Shown here in pieces: positions 1-11,800 of a stretch of 64,000 nt of DNA. A program made the position numbers and the translations under genes. The DNA comes from Nymphalis io. Taxonomy: Eukaryota > Arthropoda > Insecta > Lepidoptera > Nymphalidae. Positions within the stretch are counted from its first letter, which is position 1; each line of letters starts with the position of its first letter. The notes under the pieces were generated by a model. The model was given only the letters and a program-made list of their open reading frames with translations. It was not told the origin of the DNA and searched no databases. The DNA lies in the NCBI RefSeq assembly GCF_905147045.1, contig NC_065908.1, positions 62,001 to 126,000 on the forward strand, read 5' to 3'.

Positions 1-3000
1 TCCTTTTGTTATCCTAAGGTATGCAACACAAAAGCTGCATTCATTTTCTTACAGATCAAGATAGCGAAGTTCAATAGTCCTATTGATCTCGTCGCAGTTT
101 CATTGATTCAAAGATTACTTTAAATAATAAATTTTTATACATTACAATGTCGTATACGAATAATTATAATCATTCTTCGTATTTGTAAATGTTCGACACA
201 CACTAAGAGTACTCACTCCTCTAACACACGAGAGTACTTTTACTGTACTGGATGTGTGATGATGATGATGAAATGAACGACGAAAGATCTCTCTCGAGAT
301 GAACAAGTGTTTTGTAGACGTAGCAAACACGCGATTAAACTCGACAAGAACTCATCACCGTCAAAAACTAATGATATTTATATAAAATATATATTTGATA
401 TAAGTAAATTTTATGTGAAATTGAAATTGTCAAAAATCCCACATTTAAACATGTTTATGATGTTTTTTTAACAAACTGTAACTAGATTAGATTTAAAGTA
501 ATGCAATTTACACTGCATAGAATACAATTTTTGTAAGTTGATATTATGGCATTGTTAATGCTTAGGGTATATACATATGTGTACAGTTATACTTAATATT
601 GTGATTTAAAAATATATGATTCCCGTCTTTCTTCGCTCAAAAAAAGAATACTACCATTTTTAGAATGACTTCTAAAATAACGGGACAAACATCTTAGATC
701 CCATTTTATTTATATTTACCGTACTGCATACGATTACACATTCCGCGCCCATCGGTACCATACACTTACAGCTCACGCATTAAAATTAAAAGAAATGAAT
801 ATAAAGTTTTACAACGAAGGTGAACGCGCACAGGAGAAGACCCTCTGGGACAAGAGGCACGGTCGAACATCTGCGCGCGGCGAGATGCGCGACAGGTGCG
901 CATTCCGCGCGCGCAGCTGCCGCACCGGCCTAGTGCGCCGCCTTCTGCACTAGTCGGCTCTACCGCGAGATACGTTCCAAGATGATGCCACCCTCCTTTG
1001 TATGCTATATAGAGCCGAGAGCTTAAAACGATTGATATTTTTATTTACAAGCGACGGAAGGAAATTCTTCCCGATGTACAAGTTTAGGGTAAAGGATTTC
1101 GTGCGTAACGCAAGGTGAGCGCCACCTGGCTTCCGGCCTCCACCGCACAGACTGAACTCGGGCACAACGACACGGAAGATAGAACAATACTTTTCAGATT
1201 CATTGCTTGCACTCATATTCGCAAAGCGATAGGAACGTTTTCCATAAAACAAAAATAATATGTATAGACAATGCATAAGACCCCGCGCTCGAACCCCGAC
1301 TGTTTTAGAGATAACTATGTGCATTGTTAAAATCGTTTTTGGAATAAAAATAACACGAAAGCACCTACACAAATATACAGAGTTATTTGTGTAATAATAA
1401 AAAGTTTAGCTCAGCGCTCGAAGCTGCCTCTTTCAGGTTTTTTTCGCGCGCAGAGCAGCTGCCGCACGCGCAGCCTCTGCCGCGGCCGTTATCTCCGGTT
1501 CGCTCATAAATTACCTGCCCCGGTACGGCGGTACCCGTTACCACTCGCATTTGAGGTCAACCGGAGTGATATTTAAGTGCAATCGTTTAAGCTAATAACT
1601 GATGCTTTATTGTACGTTGCATATAATATAAAACCAAGCATAAATATTCTACATCATTTTGGCCTTGACAAATTGTAAGCAAACTTATTTTTAAATACAT
1701 ATTTATTTTATATCCAATTATAAGCATTGTCCATATACATACAATAAAATCTATAAAACAACACAACAAAACGTGAAAGAGAGCTTTCATTGTTATCTCG
1801 CTATTATTTAAAATAGTATTTAAACGTTAAAATATAAAAAAAAGAAAAGAAATCGCCGCGAAGTTTAACGAGACTTAAAATGCAACATCGCTCTACATAC
1901 ACAAAATAAAAAGTCGTCAAAATAGAAGGTTGCGGGGGCGGGGCGGGTGTCGGGGAGGTCGAGGCAGATGTGTCTGTCATTATGAACACCTGATTGCGTG
2001 CGCCGAGCGCCGAGCGCTGCGTGTGCGTAACGCCGGCACGACACCTCAACTAATATAACAATTATTCTTATAAATTGGAGTTTGAAATTTTCACTTGATA
2101 GAAACTCTAAGAATAAATATCCTTGTAACTGTAGAACTCTGAGCATTATGAATTGTTTAATTTTAATATTGCTTTTCGCCAGTGACGGCTATAACTCAAC
2201 AAGTGTTGCACAAATATTATGCATAACGATATAAATTTGGATTTGTTACGCAATGTCGACTGGCGAAACGCACACGAATCCTAAACGAAACCCCTGGCAG
2301 TCGTAATTGGTACAAAAACACAAAGCAGTTCGGATAAGGATATGGAGCGAGGAGCGAAGGTAGCGGAAGAGACACGTGGCTCCGTGTCATTTGTATTGTG
2401 TCCCGACACACGTGCGACTGCTGCTGGACTTATTCGTACTTACACTCAAATACACTTATACAACTGTATAAATTAAACTTTTGACATAAAAATATATCCA
2501 GTTGCTGGTCAATTTCACGAAACAAATGCTCTTATAGAAAATAATAATCGATTGTCAATAATACTCGATATCTCTTAAATAACTTAACGCATTGCGTTGA
2601 TACTTTTTATATACTGACAAGGTGAGTTTGACCCATTCAACGATATTGAAAATATATGCATACATTATTACATAATAAATGTATAACTAACGTAACCAGT
2701 TTATCTCGAAACTCAATAATAAACAACATTTCGTCTCTAGAGACGAAAAATAAGAAACCTAGGACACGTTAAAAGTTCGTACGACTACACATATCCCAAT
2801 GAGTTTCGAATTTGACAAATATTTACTTTGCTACTGCTATTTATACATGCGCTTCTGTTCGATTAACCCAATATCGCATGAATATGTTGTTCTTAAAACT
2901 GCATTTGTAAAAGCCGACGACGACGCACCGATGCACCTGCCGCTACCGAGGTTCTAACGACCTGGGGCTGCAATCTATGCGATACAGCCATTTTGTCATG

Positions 3001-5100
3001 CGACGGTTTGTAATTTTGATTTTCTTCGTTATTGAATAACAAACTCGAAAAGGTTTTTATTTTCATTTGCGTGTAAGTAGTTTCGAATGAGAAAAATGAA
3101 AATATCCAGATTTTTTAAGTTTGTTTCTCAATTATTGTCATAGGGCCACTCGTCAGGTACTCCTATTACTGTCTTGCAATAGTACCTGGAGTTGCATCGT
3201 TCACGTTTGAATGCTGACAGTGGAGTGAGCTAGTGTAGTGTAAGTGATAACATTTTAAGCCCCGCGTACCGGTGCATCGTGTAGCCGGTACTGTGCGCCG
3301 GTGGACGGGTTATCAGTCATTCAGACCATGGTTAAGGCCACGAATCTTAGAGAACTTTTATTTTTTATTTGTTTAAGAAACATTACCGTAAAAAAAATAC
3401 ATATTTATTTAATGTGTGTGTTCATGAAATGTTAGAACATACGTTCTAAAATACGCCTAAATAATATAAAAAAGCGCAAAAACATCTCCAAGCTGATTTC
3501 AAGGACTGTTTATGTGTAACGCTCGTATAAATTTCGATATGAGTTCTGTTTCTTTTGGTTTAACAATGAGAGCGATAACAAACAATATTCTGAGTTAATT
3601 ATATTCGTATTAATGATATTTTCCTAGTAATACTGAATTATTGTAATCCCTCCTTATATACTATAGTAAGTGCCGTATTTCCATTTGCTAGAACAACGAT
3701 ATCTTTAGGTACGAAATCATGACTTACACGTGAACGTGCTACACATAGTTGGCGGGTGCCCATGGGTGAAGCAGCAGCGAGTGTTTAATAGAAAAAAATT
3801 GTAATCTAAATAAACTATAAAGAAGGTAAAGGTAAAACTAAACAATTTAATGTAAACTTTATTTAACCCCACAACTTACGAACAGGTAACCTTAAAAGTA
3901 AAAAGTAATATAAAAAATAATTTATAAAATTCAAAATAAAAATATTAACTTAAGAAGTTAAGGCTAATAGAAAAAAATTACAACCGAGTTAATAGTTGCA
4001 AATAAGGCAGAAGGTCACTCTACTCTGGAAAATCTGGACGCACACAGCACATCTATGGGCTAATGGCCGCAACGTATATTAAAATTTTAACTTTTAATAG
4101 AATCAACAAATTTTGATGAAATAAAAACTAAACGGTACATTGAAATACTTCTTATAATGATTAAATTATTTTAATTTGTAATTTTTAGCCGTTTTGAAGA
4201 TCAACTGGGACAAACGGACTGACAGACAGACAAAAATAAAATTCGCAAATAGCCATATTAACTTTAAAAAATTGTTATTTTGAAATCACAGAAAGACACT
4301 ATTTATTTGTGTATCCGTTACAGGTTCCTGTTGCTGGCTCCTGATCCCGTTTGCTGATCGTGAGAACAGAGCTTGTCACATAACACTCACGCGGGACATG
4401 CTACTGGTGCGTTGCCATTTGTCAGTTTGTCCGGCTTCACTTGTAACCGAACTCCTGGCACATGTTAACGAGCGGCCGTCCGACCGGCTTCTGGTAACAC
4501 TAACTTCTACCAATCTCGTTTGAGTCTTTTATAGTATATACATTATACACAATACAGTATATACATTTAATTATAACGATTATATAATATTATCATATAC
4601 ATTTTATCATAATATTATTCATGTAATATATCGCTTATATTGAAATAAAATAATTATATTTTATTGAAGCTGTTTACGCTTAAATGCAAGTTTGTAAAAT
4701 AAATATTATATTAAATTTTTGTATTTTTTATGGAGGGATATATAAGGCTGGCCTGTCCATTTAAGAGAATGAGTCCACGGTCGAATTTCGAGATTTTTTA
4801 AATTAGCTTCTTATGTAAAAATAACTTAAAAAATATAGGGTTTCGATTTTAGATTAGATCGGAATAAACAATAAGTCGGTACCATCACAATGATTTAATT
4901 CCGCAAATCTGATGTGGAGTACAGAGCTCATTAATGGTCATTACCAACCTCTTACAATAGTCAAAACGAGCCGTTGTTAATTATAAGAATTTACTTAAGG
5001 CCATTTTTTTGGTCTTCCGTCCAGGCGCTCGCGTCACCACATGTAGTCAGCTACTCTACTTACATTCGTTCTTTTTTTAGGTCACCTACCTATGTAGGTG
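1..5100. other. No recognisable gene; AT-rich non-coding DNA
   Basis: No open frame here resembles a known family and none has convincing splice context. Several short GC-rich patches (about 830-960, 1430-1520, 1925-2045) interrupt AT-rich DNA. Graf runs right to left and its last exon seen ends at 7400 in an open phase, so its remaining 3' exons, including the SH3 exon expected from the family, should lie in or beyond this stretch; I could not find them. A 140-codon minus frame at 950-1372 has no family features. Confidence 0.5.
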
Positions 5101-5144
5101 GACGGGCAAATGGACTGCCTGATGGTACAGTCCATTCGCCCGTC
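5101..5144. repeat. Foldback palindrome inside a dispersed repeat
   Basis: A 17-nt arm at 5101-5117 is the reverse complement of 5128-5144 with one mismatch and a 10-nt loop. The flank at 5145-5190 (ending in CCCTACCACC) resembles the dispersed repeat seen near 26204, so the palindrome lies in a repeat copy that has been locally inverted or copied back. Confidence 0.7.
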
Positions 5145-5582
5145 CCGGGTGGTACAAAAGGGCTTGCACAAATCCCTACCACCTAGTAAAGTTTTGGTAG
5201 AGTGAACCGAACTTGGAACGATACAGGGCCCTTGGTGCAACTCTCATCCCGTATAACGTTTCCTAAGCAAGCGTGAATGTGTCTGGTTGGAGAGACTGAT
5301 CACCCACAGGAACTCATCAATGGCTATTAACGAAACTCTCAAGTTTGGGTCATTCGGCTTTGTTTTGCGAGCTCCATACTATTAACTTGAGAAACAAAGT
5401 TATAGTCCATTTTCAAAGAGAAATAATAGAAATACTTTAAAAAAAAGGAAACATGCTTAATAAAATAAAAAGTAAACAAAATCGTGGGGTGCTTCATGTA
5501 AGGAGTGCTATTCTGTAGGAACTCACTTCGTTTTTTACTCCTCATATGGTGACAGCCTACTCACGCCAATTTCACGCTTGTC

Positions 5583-5616
5583 GCGTCCTTCCGTTATAAA
5601 TATAACGGAAGGACGC
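5583..5616. repeat. Perfect 16-bp inverted repeat, 2-nt spacer
   Basis: Arms 5583-5598 and 5601-5616 are exact reverse complements separated by AA. No gene is adjacent and there is no U-tract or other sign of an RNA gene. Confidence 0.85.
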
Positions 5617-5966
5617 GTCGCATATCACTTTCTGACATTTCGCGATCGTGTTCTAGGAACACAGCAATGCGAATGGTTACTGGCGGGATTACACTGAATC
5701 CACCAAGTAAAAAGCTGTTATTGTTAATACCTTAATTATATCAAAATGGCATTACAAACGATTAACGTAACTAAGCCTAACATTCATTTGTACAAAAGCG
5801 ATCTTATCCACATATCCATCCCAGGGATCTCTTCCAGCCTCTCTATCGCCTTTGAGGAACTCAGAATTTGAATTTGTGAATTAATTAAAAATGTAAACTT
5901 ATCCTAAAACAACTCATACCAAGCAATTTTACTAGGTACTTAAAAGCAGTCAACGATTACGGGTGA

Positions 5967-6016
5967 AAAATGCAGTGGTGCTTGATAGGTTTGACTATCA
6001 AGCACCACTGCATTTT
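5967..6016. repeat. Perfect 22-bp inverted repeat at the end of a SINE remnant
   Basis: Arms 5967-5988 and 5995-6016 are exact reverse complements with a 6-nt loop. The right arm is continuous with SINE-like sequence (to about 6215) related to the copies at 24705 and 54830; the left arm is an inverted copy of the SINE edge. Confidence 0.9.
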
Positions 6017-6215
6017 CATGTGCTAAATTTGGGTTTAAAATTATTCATCTCGTGCTCGGCGATGAAAGAAAATATCTTCAGGAAACCTGCATGAGTCGGA
6101 CGAAAATATATCACATGCTTATCTAACACTGAAGTAACGTGGTGTTATAAGCTCCAAACCTTCCCTACAAAGGAGAGGAAGCCTTAACCAAGCAGTGAAA
6201 CATTTACAGGCTTTT
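5989..6215 (+). repeat. tRNA-derived SINE remnant (head missing)
   Basis: It shares the body and tail of the SINE family at 24705, 54830 and 18257: a block around the words CATCTCGTGCT, GGAAACCTGCATG and a tail with GGAGAGGAAGCCTTAACC. The tRNA-like head with A and B boxes is absent, so this is a truncated copy. Confidence 0.7.
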
Positions 6216-6415
6216 ATTTTTTTTACTTTTACTAATAAAAACATAATAAAATTTAAAAACAATACTAAATAGCGAAAAGAAAAAGGAGATCATCCCAAAA
6301 CTCTACAGTTGCCGCATCAAAGGACCTGAAGAAAGCACGACTTACCTCAGGTTCCCGCTCGTTACATGCGAGATAAGTACAAGTGGGGTGACACTATAGT
6401 TCGAGTGGCCGAGCA

Positions 6416-6514
6416 CGACACTGCGCCGACACTGCGCCGACACTGTGCCGACACTGTGCCGACACTGTGCCGACACTGCGCCGACACTGTGCCGACACTG
6501 TGCCGACACTGTGC
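6416..6514. repeat. Tandem array, 9 copies of an 11-bp unit
   Basis: Nine contiguous copies of CGACACTGYGC fill 6416-6514, differing only at one C/T position. The period is not a multiple of three, so an overlapping frame reads as a low-complexity pseudo-protein; I regard it as non-coding minisatellite DNA. Confidence 0.95.
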
Positions 6515-6982
6515 CCCCGTGTGAAGTTAAGTGGACACGTCCAGTTAGCTGCTGTTAGAATGGAACGCAGATAATTCGCCAGAAATAGGCAAATCCGAGA
6601 GCTGAAATTCTGGCGAAGCACATGGAAGGGCTACGAAGGGCGGTCATCACGCTACGTTACAGAACCAAGTGGAGGCAATCATGTCGGCCCACGTCCCGCT
6701 CCAAGGAGACGAGTCCATTTCCTCACCAGAGTAATGTTCTCATTGTCACAGCGAGCGCCCCTACAGGACGACTTCCGCATTTATCATCATCATCGATGAC
6801 GTACATTTCCCCATTAGTAACGCGGGTGACTAACATTATTCTTAACAAAGCATTACTATTCCATTTAAACGTTCTCTGCAAAGCAAAGTTTTGAGCGAAA
6901 TTAAATTAATATTAATTATTTTTTTATCCTAATACATTTTATACAAGTCTCTTGTGGTCGTGGTTGTGGTTGTGGAGCTCAT

Positions 6983-7028
6983 CTCACTTAGTATTATTGT
7001 TAATTACTTAACAATAATACTAAGTGAG
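6983..7028. repeat. Perfect 21-bp inverted repeat, 4-nt loop
   Basis: Arms 6983-7003 and 7008-7028 are exact reverse complements around the loop TTAC. The stem is AT-rich. It lies 0.4 kb beyond the last Graf exon seen, so it could fall in a Graf intron or 3' region. Confidence 0.9.
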
Positions 7029-7399
7029 CTCATAGACTGCCTCACTTTAAACCGATTACATCGGTGTTTCAGATAAACATATATTTATATTTTTTTCTTT
7101 TAATAATATTTTTTGTCTTTAATGCAAACTGTAGTTACCTTTAAGAGCAATAACATGTATCTCGCTGTGTTATGAAATTACACAACACAACGATGTGTTG
7201 GTAAGCAAATAAATAAACATGTACATTTCTCACTCACGAGCACCACCAGTCTAGCGACTGCCGCCTCGTCTGCTCATTGCTCATAATTAAATTGTCATTT
7301 ACAGTAATATTAAGGCCGTCACTATATCACCGCTCAAGCCGGAATGCGACCTCCCGTACCGACTGCCACGGGCGTGATATGTAAGCGAGCACGACTCAC

Positions 7400-8764
7400 C
7401 CGATGATGCCGTTAATCGCGGGCGACGGAGCGGGCGCGGCGATGACAGCGGGTGCGGGTGCGGGCGCGGGAGCGGGAGCGGGCGGCGGCTCCAACGCGAA
7501 CACCGGCCCGAAGTTGTCCAGCAGCGACTCCACCAGCACGTTGTAGAACTTGAGCTCGAGGATCGACGCCACGGTCTCGCGCTCCGCACGCAGCAGCGTC
7601 GGCCCGAAGCACACGGCCAGGTTGGACGCCGTCATCAGGTTGCGGTCGCTCTTCGCCACCACCCTGCGGGGGAGCGCGGTCAGCTCGGAGCCCCCGCCAC
7701 ACGGGCGTGAGGGGGGGCGGGACTCACTTGGTGAGGTGCGCGAGGACCAGGCGGAGCATCTCGTAGTTGGGCTGCGGTAGCGCGTGCACCAGCGAGTGCA
7801 GCGCCAACACGCGCTCGCTGCGCCGCTCGCACTCTGCGCAGGGAAGCAGACTCAGAGCGGGCTCGGCCGAAGGGGGGGGGGGGGGTGTTTCGGCGCGGCA
7901 CTCACTGGCGGCAGCGAGAAATGCGCGGTGCAGTTGGCGCGTCAGCAGCGGCTCGGGCAGCGCGCGCAGGTAGGCCTTGAGCGCCGACGTGAGCGTCTTG
8001 CTCTCCCACTCGAGCGGGTCAGACAACGCGGCCGGCAGGCGCCGCTCGCGCGCCAGCGCCACCAGCCGCGACACCTTGGAGGCCACACCCGCCACTCTGC
8101 GCGCAAAGAGTACTCGCATCGACTACGTCGTGTAACGATTATTCTATTCAAAGCTACGTATCATTAGCGATACCGTCCACTTTAAAAGAATTTAAAAATG
8201 TATAGGAGAATTATATAGTTTAAGCTTAGCACGAGACACAGGCACAGACCGAGTCGTACCTGTAGAGGCCCTGCTCCTCCAGCCCGCGCGCCTCCAGCAC
8301 GCCGATGACGCGGCGCACGAACGCGAACCCGGCGTCGTCCAGCGCCCACGCCTCCCCCTCCGCGCCCGCGCCCCCCGCCGCCGGCGCGCTCTGCACACGC
8401 GGTCACGTTGTCATGAGACGCGCCGTACTCGTGCGGATACTTGTCTTACATATGTATAGTTGTTTTGTTTCACTTAGTTTGCCGGTATGTAATGTATATT
8501 GTAATGTCCCGGTAGCAGTAGCGCCACTCCATTCAGTGTGTCGTAGCACACTGCGTCTGTACGGAGTGCCGACTCACTATTCACTCAAAGGGACAACTTT
8601 TGTTTTAAATGCGAGTTTAGGAAAAATATGGCCTATTCTGTAAATTATGTATGTGTTATGTATTTGAGTTATGGGTTACCAGATGTACTTCGTCGAAAAA
8701 AATCACTGGTGGTCGGTAACAATTGACAAAATTTCATTTTTTCAACATATACATATATATAATA

Positions 8765-8815
<51 letters not shown>

Positions 8816-11800
8816 CATAACTTGAATCTAGATATAGAATAATACGATTCATATTTTCCTTTTTTCGAAATTCTCTAGTTTTACATTCATAACTTTTGCT
8901 TTGAATTTTGTTTCATTCTAAACAGACGTAAATGCTAAATGACGTCACACATACGGCATAAATACGTTACATCTTTGATATGCAAAAAATAGACAAACAC
9001 AGTTGTCATTTAATTGCCTGATAAATTTTTGAAATATATTTGAAATCCTACAATGGCGTGTCCTCATCACAAGAATCCATTTCGATTTTTTATCTTTAAA
9101 CAAACCGGGTCGATATCTTTTCATATTCATTTCTAGTCATATTCTTTTTTACAAAGAAAAGACATCAGTGACTTGTCAATTTCTTCATGTGACATTGTAT
9201 TTTTTTTCGTGTTTATTATATATTTCTAATGCGAGTTGGGCAAAGAGCACCGCCCCGTTCGACCAATTATGTGACGTCATCACACATTTTTTTAGATTTT
9301 ATTACTTACCTGTCAACTTACGCATTAAAAACATTTTCACAAATATTTATCCAAGTTCAGGATAGGAAAATAAAGAAACGGCTTTTTTTATTTCAGCGCT
9401 TTTAAATTTTGAAATGTCGTCAACCACTTACATTCACAATAAATACTGGGATATACATTTCATACGAGGCGCGGAACGATCGCTACGCTCGTCGTGACAA
9501 CTACAACGGAGAGCGAGTGCGAACTGACCGAGACGTGCGCGGGCTGCGCGTCCAGCGAGTCGAGCGCGGCGAGCCAGGCGGCGCGCTGGCGCGGGCCGGC
9601 CGCCTGCAGCGTGAGCGGCGCGCGCTCGCGCTCGGCCGGCAGCGCCTCGAGGCAGAAGCGCCGCTCCGCGTCCGCCGCGCCGCGCGCGCCCGCCAGCCGC
9701 ACGCGCTCGGCGCCGCCCGCCTGCAACACGCGCGCTACACTCGCCGCCCCCGCGCCCCCGCGCCCCCGCGCCGCCCCCGCGCCCCCGCTCGCTGCTCACC
9801 GTCTTCACGTTGAACTGGTTGTACGGCTGCAGCGACAGCGTGCGCGAGCCCTTCTCGTACGTGCAGTACTGCTTGCTCCACGTCGTGCCGAACGCCTCTG
9901 CGGACGATACTCTCCGTTACTTCTCTACTCGACGCGTCGGCGAACGGCGACATTTGTTATATTTTTTAAAACAAACGAGACATATAGAAGAACACTCACT
10001 TTTCTCCATCAGGAATAGGTATCCGGACACGCCACCCGAGCCGTCCTCCATCCTCTCGTCGTCTTTGCTCTGCAACGAGACACTTCAGCTCAATACACGT
10101 CACCCGGATAATGCTATCGTTTATTTCCAATAAATCCAATGCTCACCATCTGTCGAACTTCCATCATCTTCTTCATAAGTGATTCCGTTTGTTTGCTCGT
10201 TTCTTCGAAGTTACTTCTCGTCTGTAAAATGGTTACAGTTTAATTACGACAAAACTGATAGAGGCACGTACACACACACACTCACGCTCGCACACAAGCA
10301 CGCGCACGCGCATGCGCACAACTCGACCTCGTCGGACCGACCCGCTCGCTTTATAGTTATTCGACTGATGCTAAATAACGGTTAGATAACGCATTTTTGC
10401 AAAATCAACAGAAACGTAATTATAAATAAACACAAAAATTGTTATTTGAAAAGAAAACGAAAGCGAGATGAATTAGTTATTATTGCGTTACGCCAACACG
10501 AGTGCATAGAGACAGGCGTGAGGTGGGGAGGGGTGGACCTACTGTCGGCGGAGGCGGACCGCCGCGACTAGACGTCGGTATCGGTACGTCGTTACGCCGT
10601 ACGTTACGACGTTACGGCTCTACCTGCCAACGTATAATGCAAACGTTATTATCGCAGTCCGGCTGGGCGACTACCGGCACCGGGCGAGGCTAGTACCCGC
10701 TGTATCCGCAACTGCAGGTCGCGCACGAGCGGCTCCGCGTCGGCGTGCACGTCGTGCGCCGTGTGGTGGAAGGTCCACCAGCCGAACACGAATCCCAGCA
10801 GCGTCTCTACCAGCTCGAACTTCTTGCGCTCCTGTACCGCCTGCAGCTGGAACACGTACTCGAGCGACGCCTGGCAGAAGTCGCGCTCCGCCATGTCCAT
10901 GGCAGCGTCCGCCTGCGATGTTCGGAACGCTTTATTCTACTGAACTCAATGTAAGCCCGGAAGCTCCGAAGGTTAGAAGTACATACCTCTTGGAAGACAT
11001 TTTCCGGCTTCTTCGTCGAGAGGGAGAGCGTCCGTTCCTGACTCTGGCAAAATTTGGCAGTCTTTTTGTCGAATTTCTTTTTACCTTCCTGAAAATATAA
11101 TAATGCATAAATATAAAGTGACGAGTCAGGGATAAAGTTTTGATACGAGTTCCATTACCTTAACAGCACCTATGTGATCCTTCCGGAAGCGCTCCAGTGG
11201 CTGAATGATCTGCTCGTGCGCTCGACCCAGCTGTAACGATATAAGATCCCGTTACGTACATATTGTAGTGCTGCCTATCACATATATATCTATTGAACAT
11301 GTTTTACGATTACCAATTAGCTTGCTAACATTACCTATACATGCAAATTTTATGTGTTAGGAAGTTTGTCACATAATCACGCTCGAGCGGTACTGCAATC
11401 GCAAGGTACTGCAGGGTGCGGTACGAGCGGGGCGGGCTAGTACAACAGACGTTCAATGTATTTAATCAGTTTTAGAAATATACAAATAGAGATACTGTTG
11501 TCAGAATCGAAGAAATCATGCCTTCTCGACGTATGTACTAGTTAGTTATGCGATAATTATTGTTTGCTAGCCGCGGCGACCAATAAGCCGAACGCCGTTT
11601 GTTATCTCACTGGGGCGTCAAGCCAAACAGTTCGAGTTAGCACATACGACTACGTCAGATTTTAACACTTCTACTTTTAAATGAGCATTGAACGTTTTAG
11701 TACAAAGTAAAAGAATGCTGACCGCGGACAGAAGATGGCCATAGTACGTAAGCTAGTTAGCTTAAGTTTACTATAAAACAATACGTGTATGAATATGGCA

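Noticed and set aside
950..1372. 140-codon minus frame
   Set aside because: No family motif, mixed composition, no splice or promoter support.
3740..3775. Minus-strand PANYV-stop, like the end of an SH3 domain (possible Graf last exon)
   Set aside because: No other SH3 residues or acceptor upstream; the sequence looks like a dispersed repeat, so the match is by chance.
6394..6621. Minus frame with repeated SVGTVSAQCR
   Set aside because: Product of the 11-bp tandem array; not a CRISPR either, since there are no spacers.
9434..10018. Long Arg/Ala-rich frames on both strands
   Set aside because: Shadows of the GC-rich PH-domain exons of Graf in other frames.
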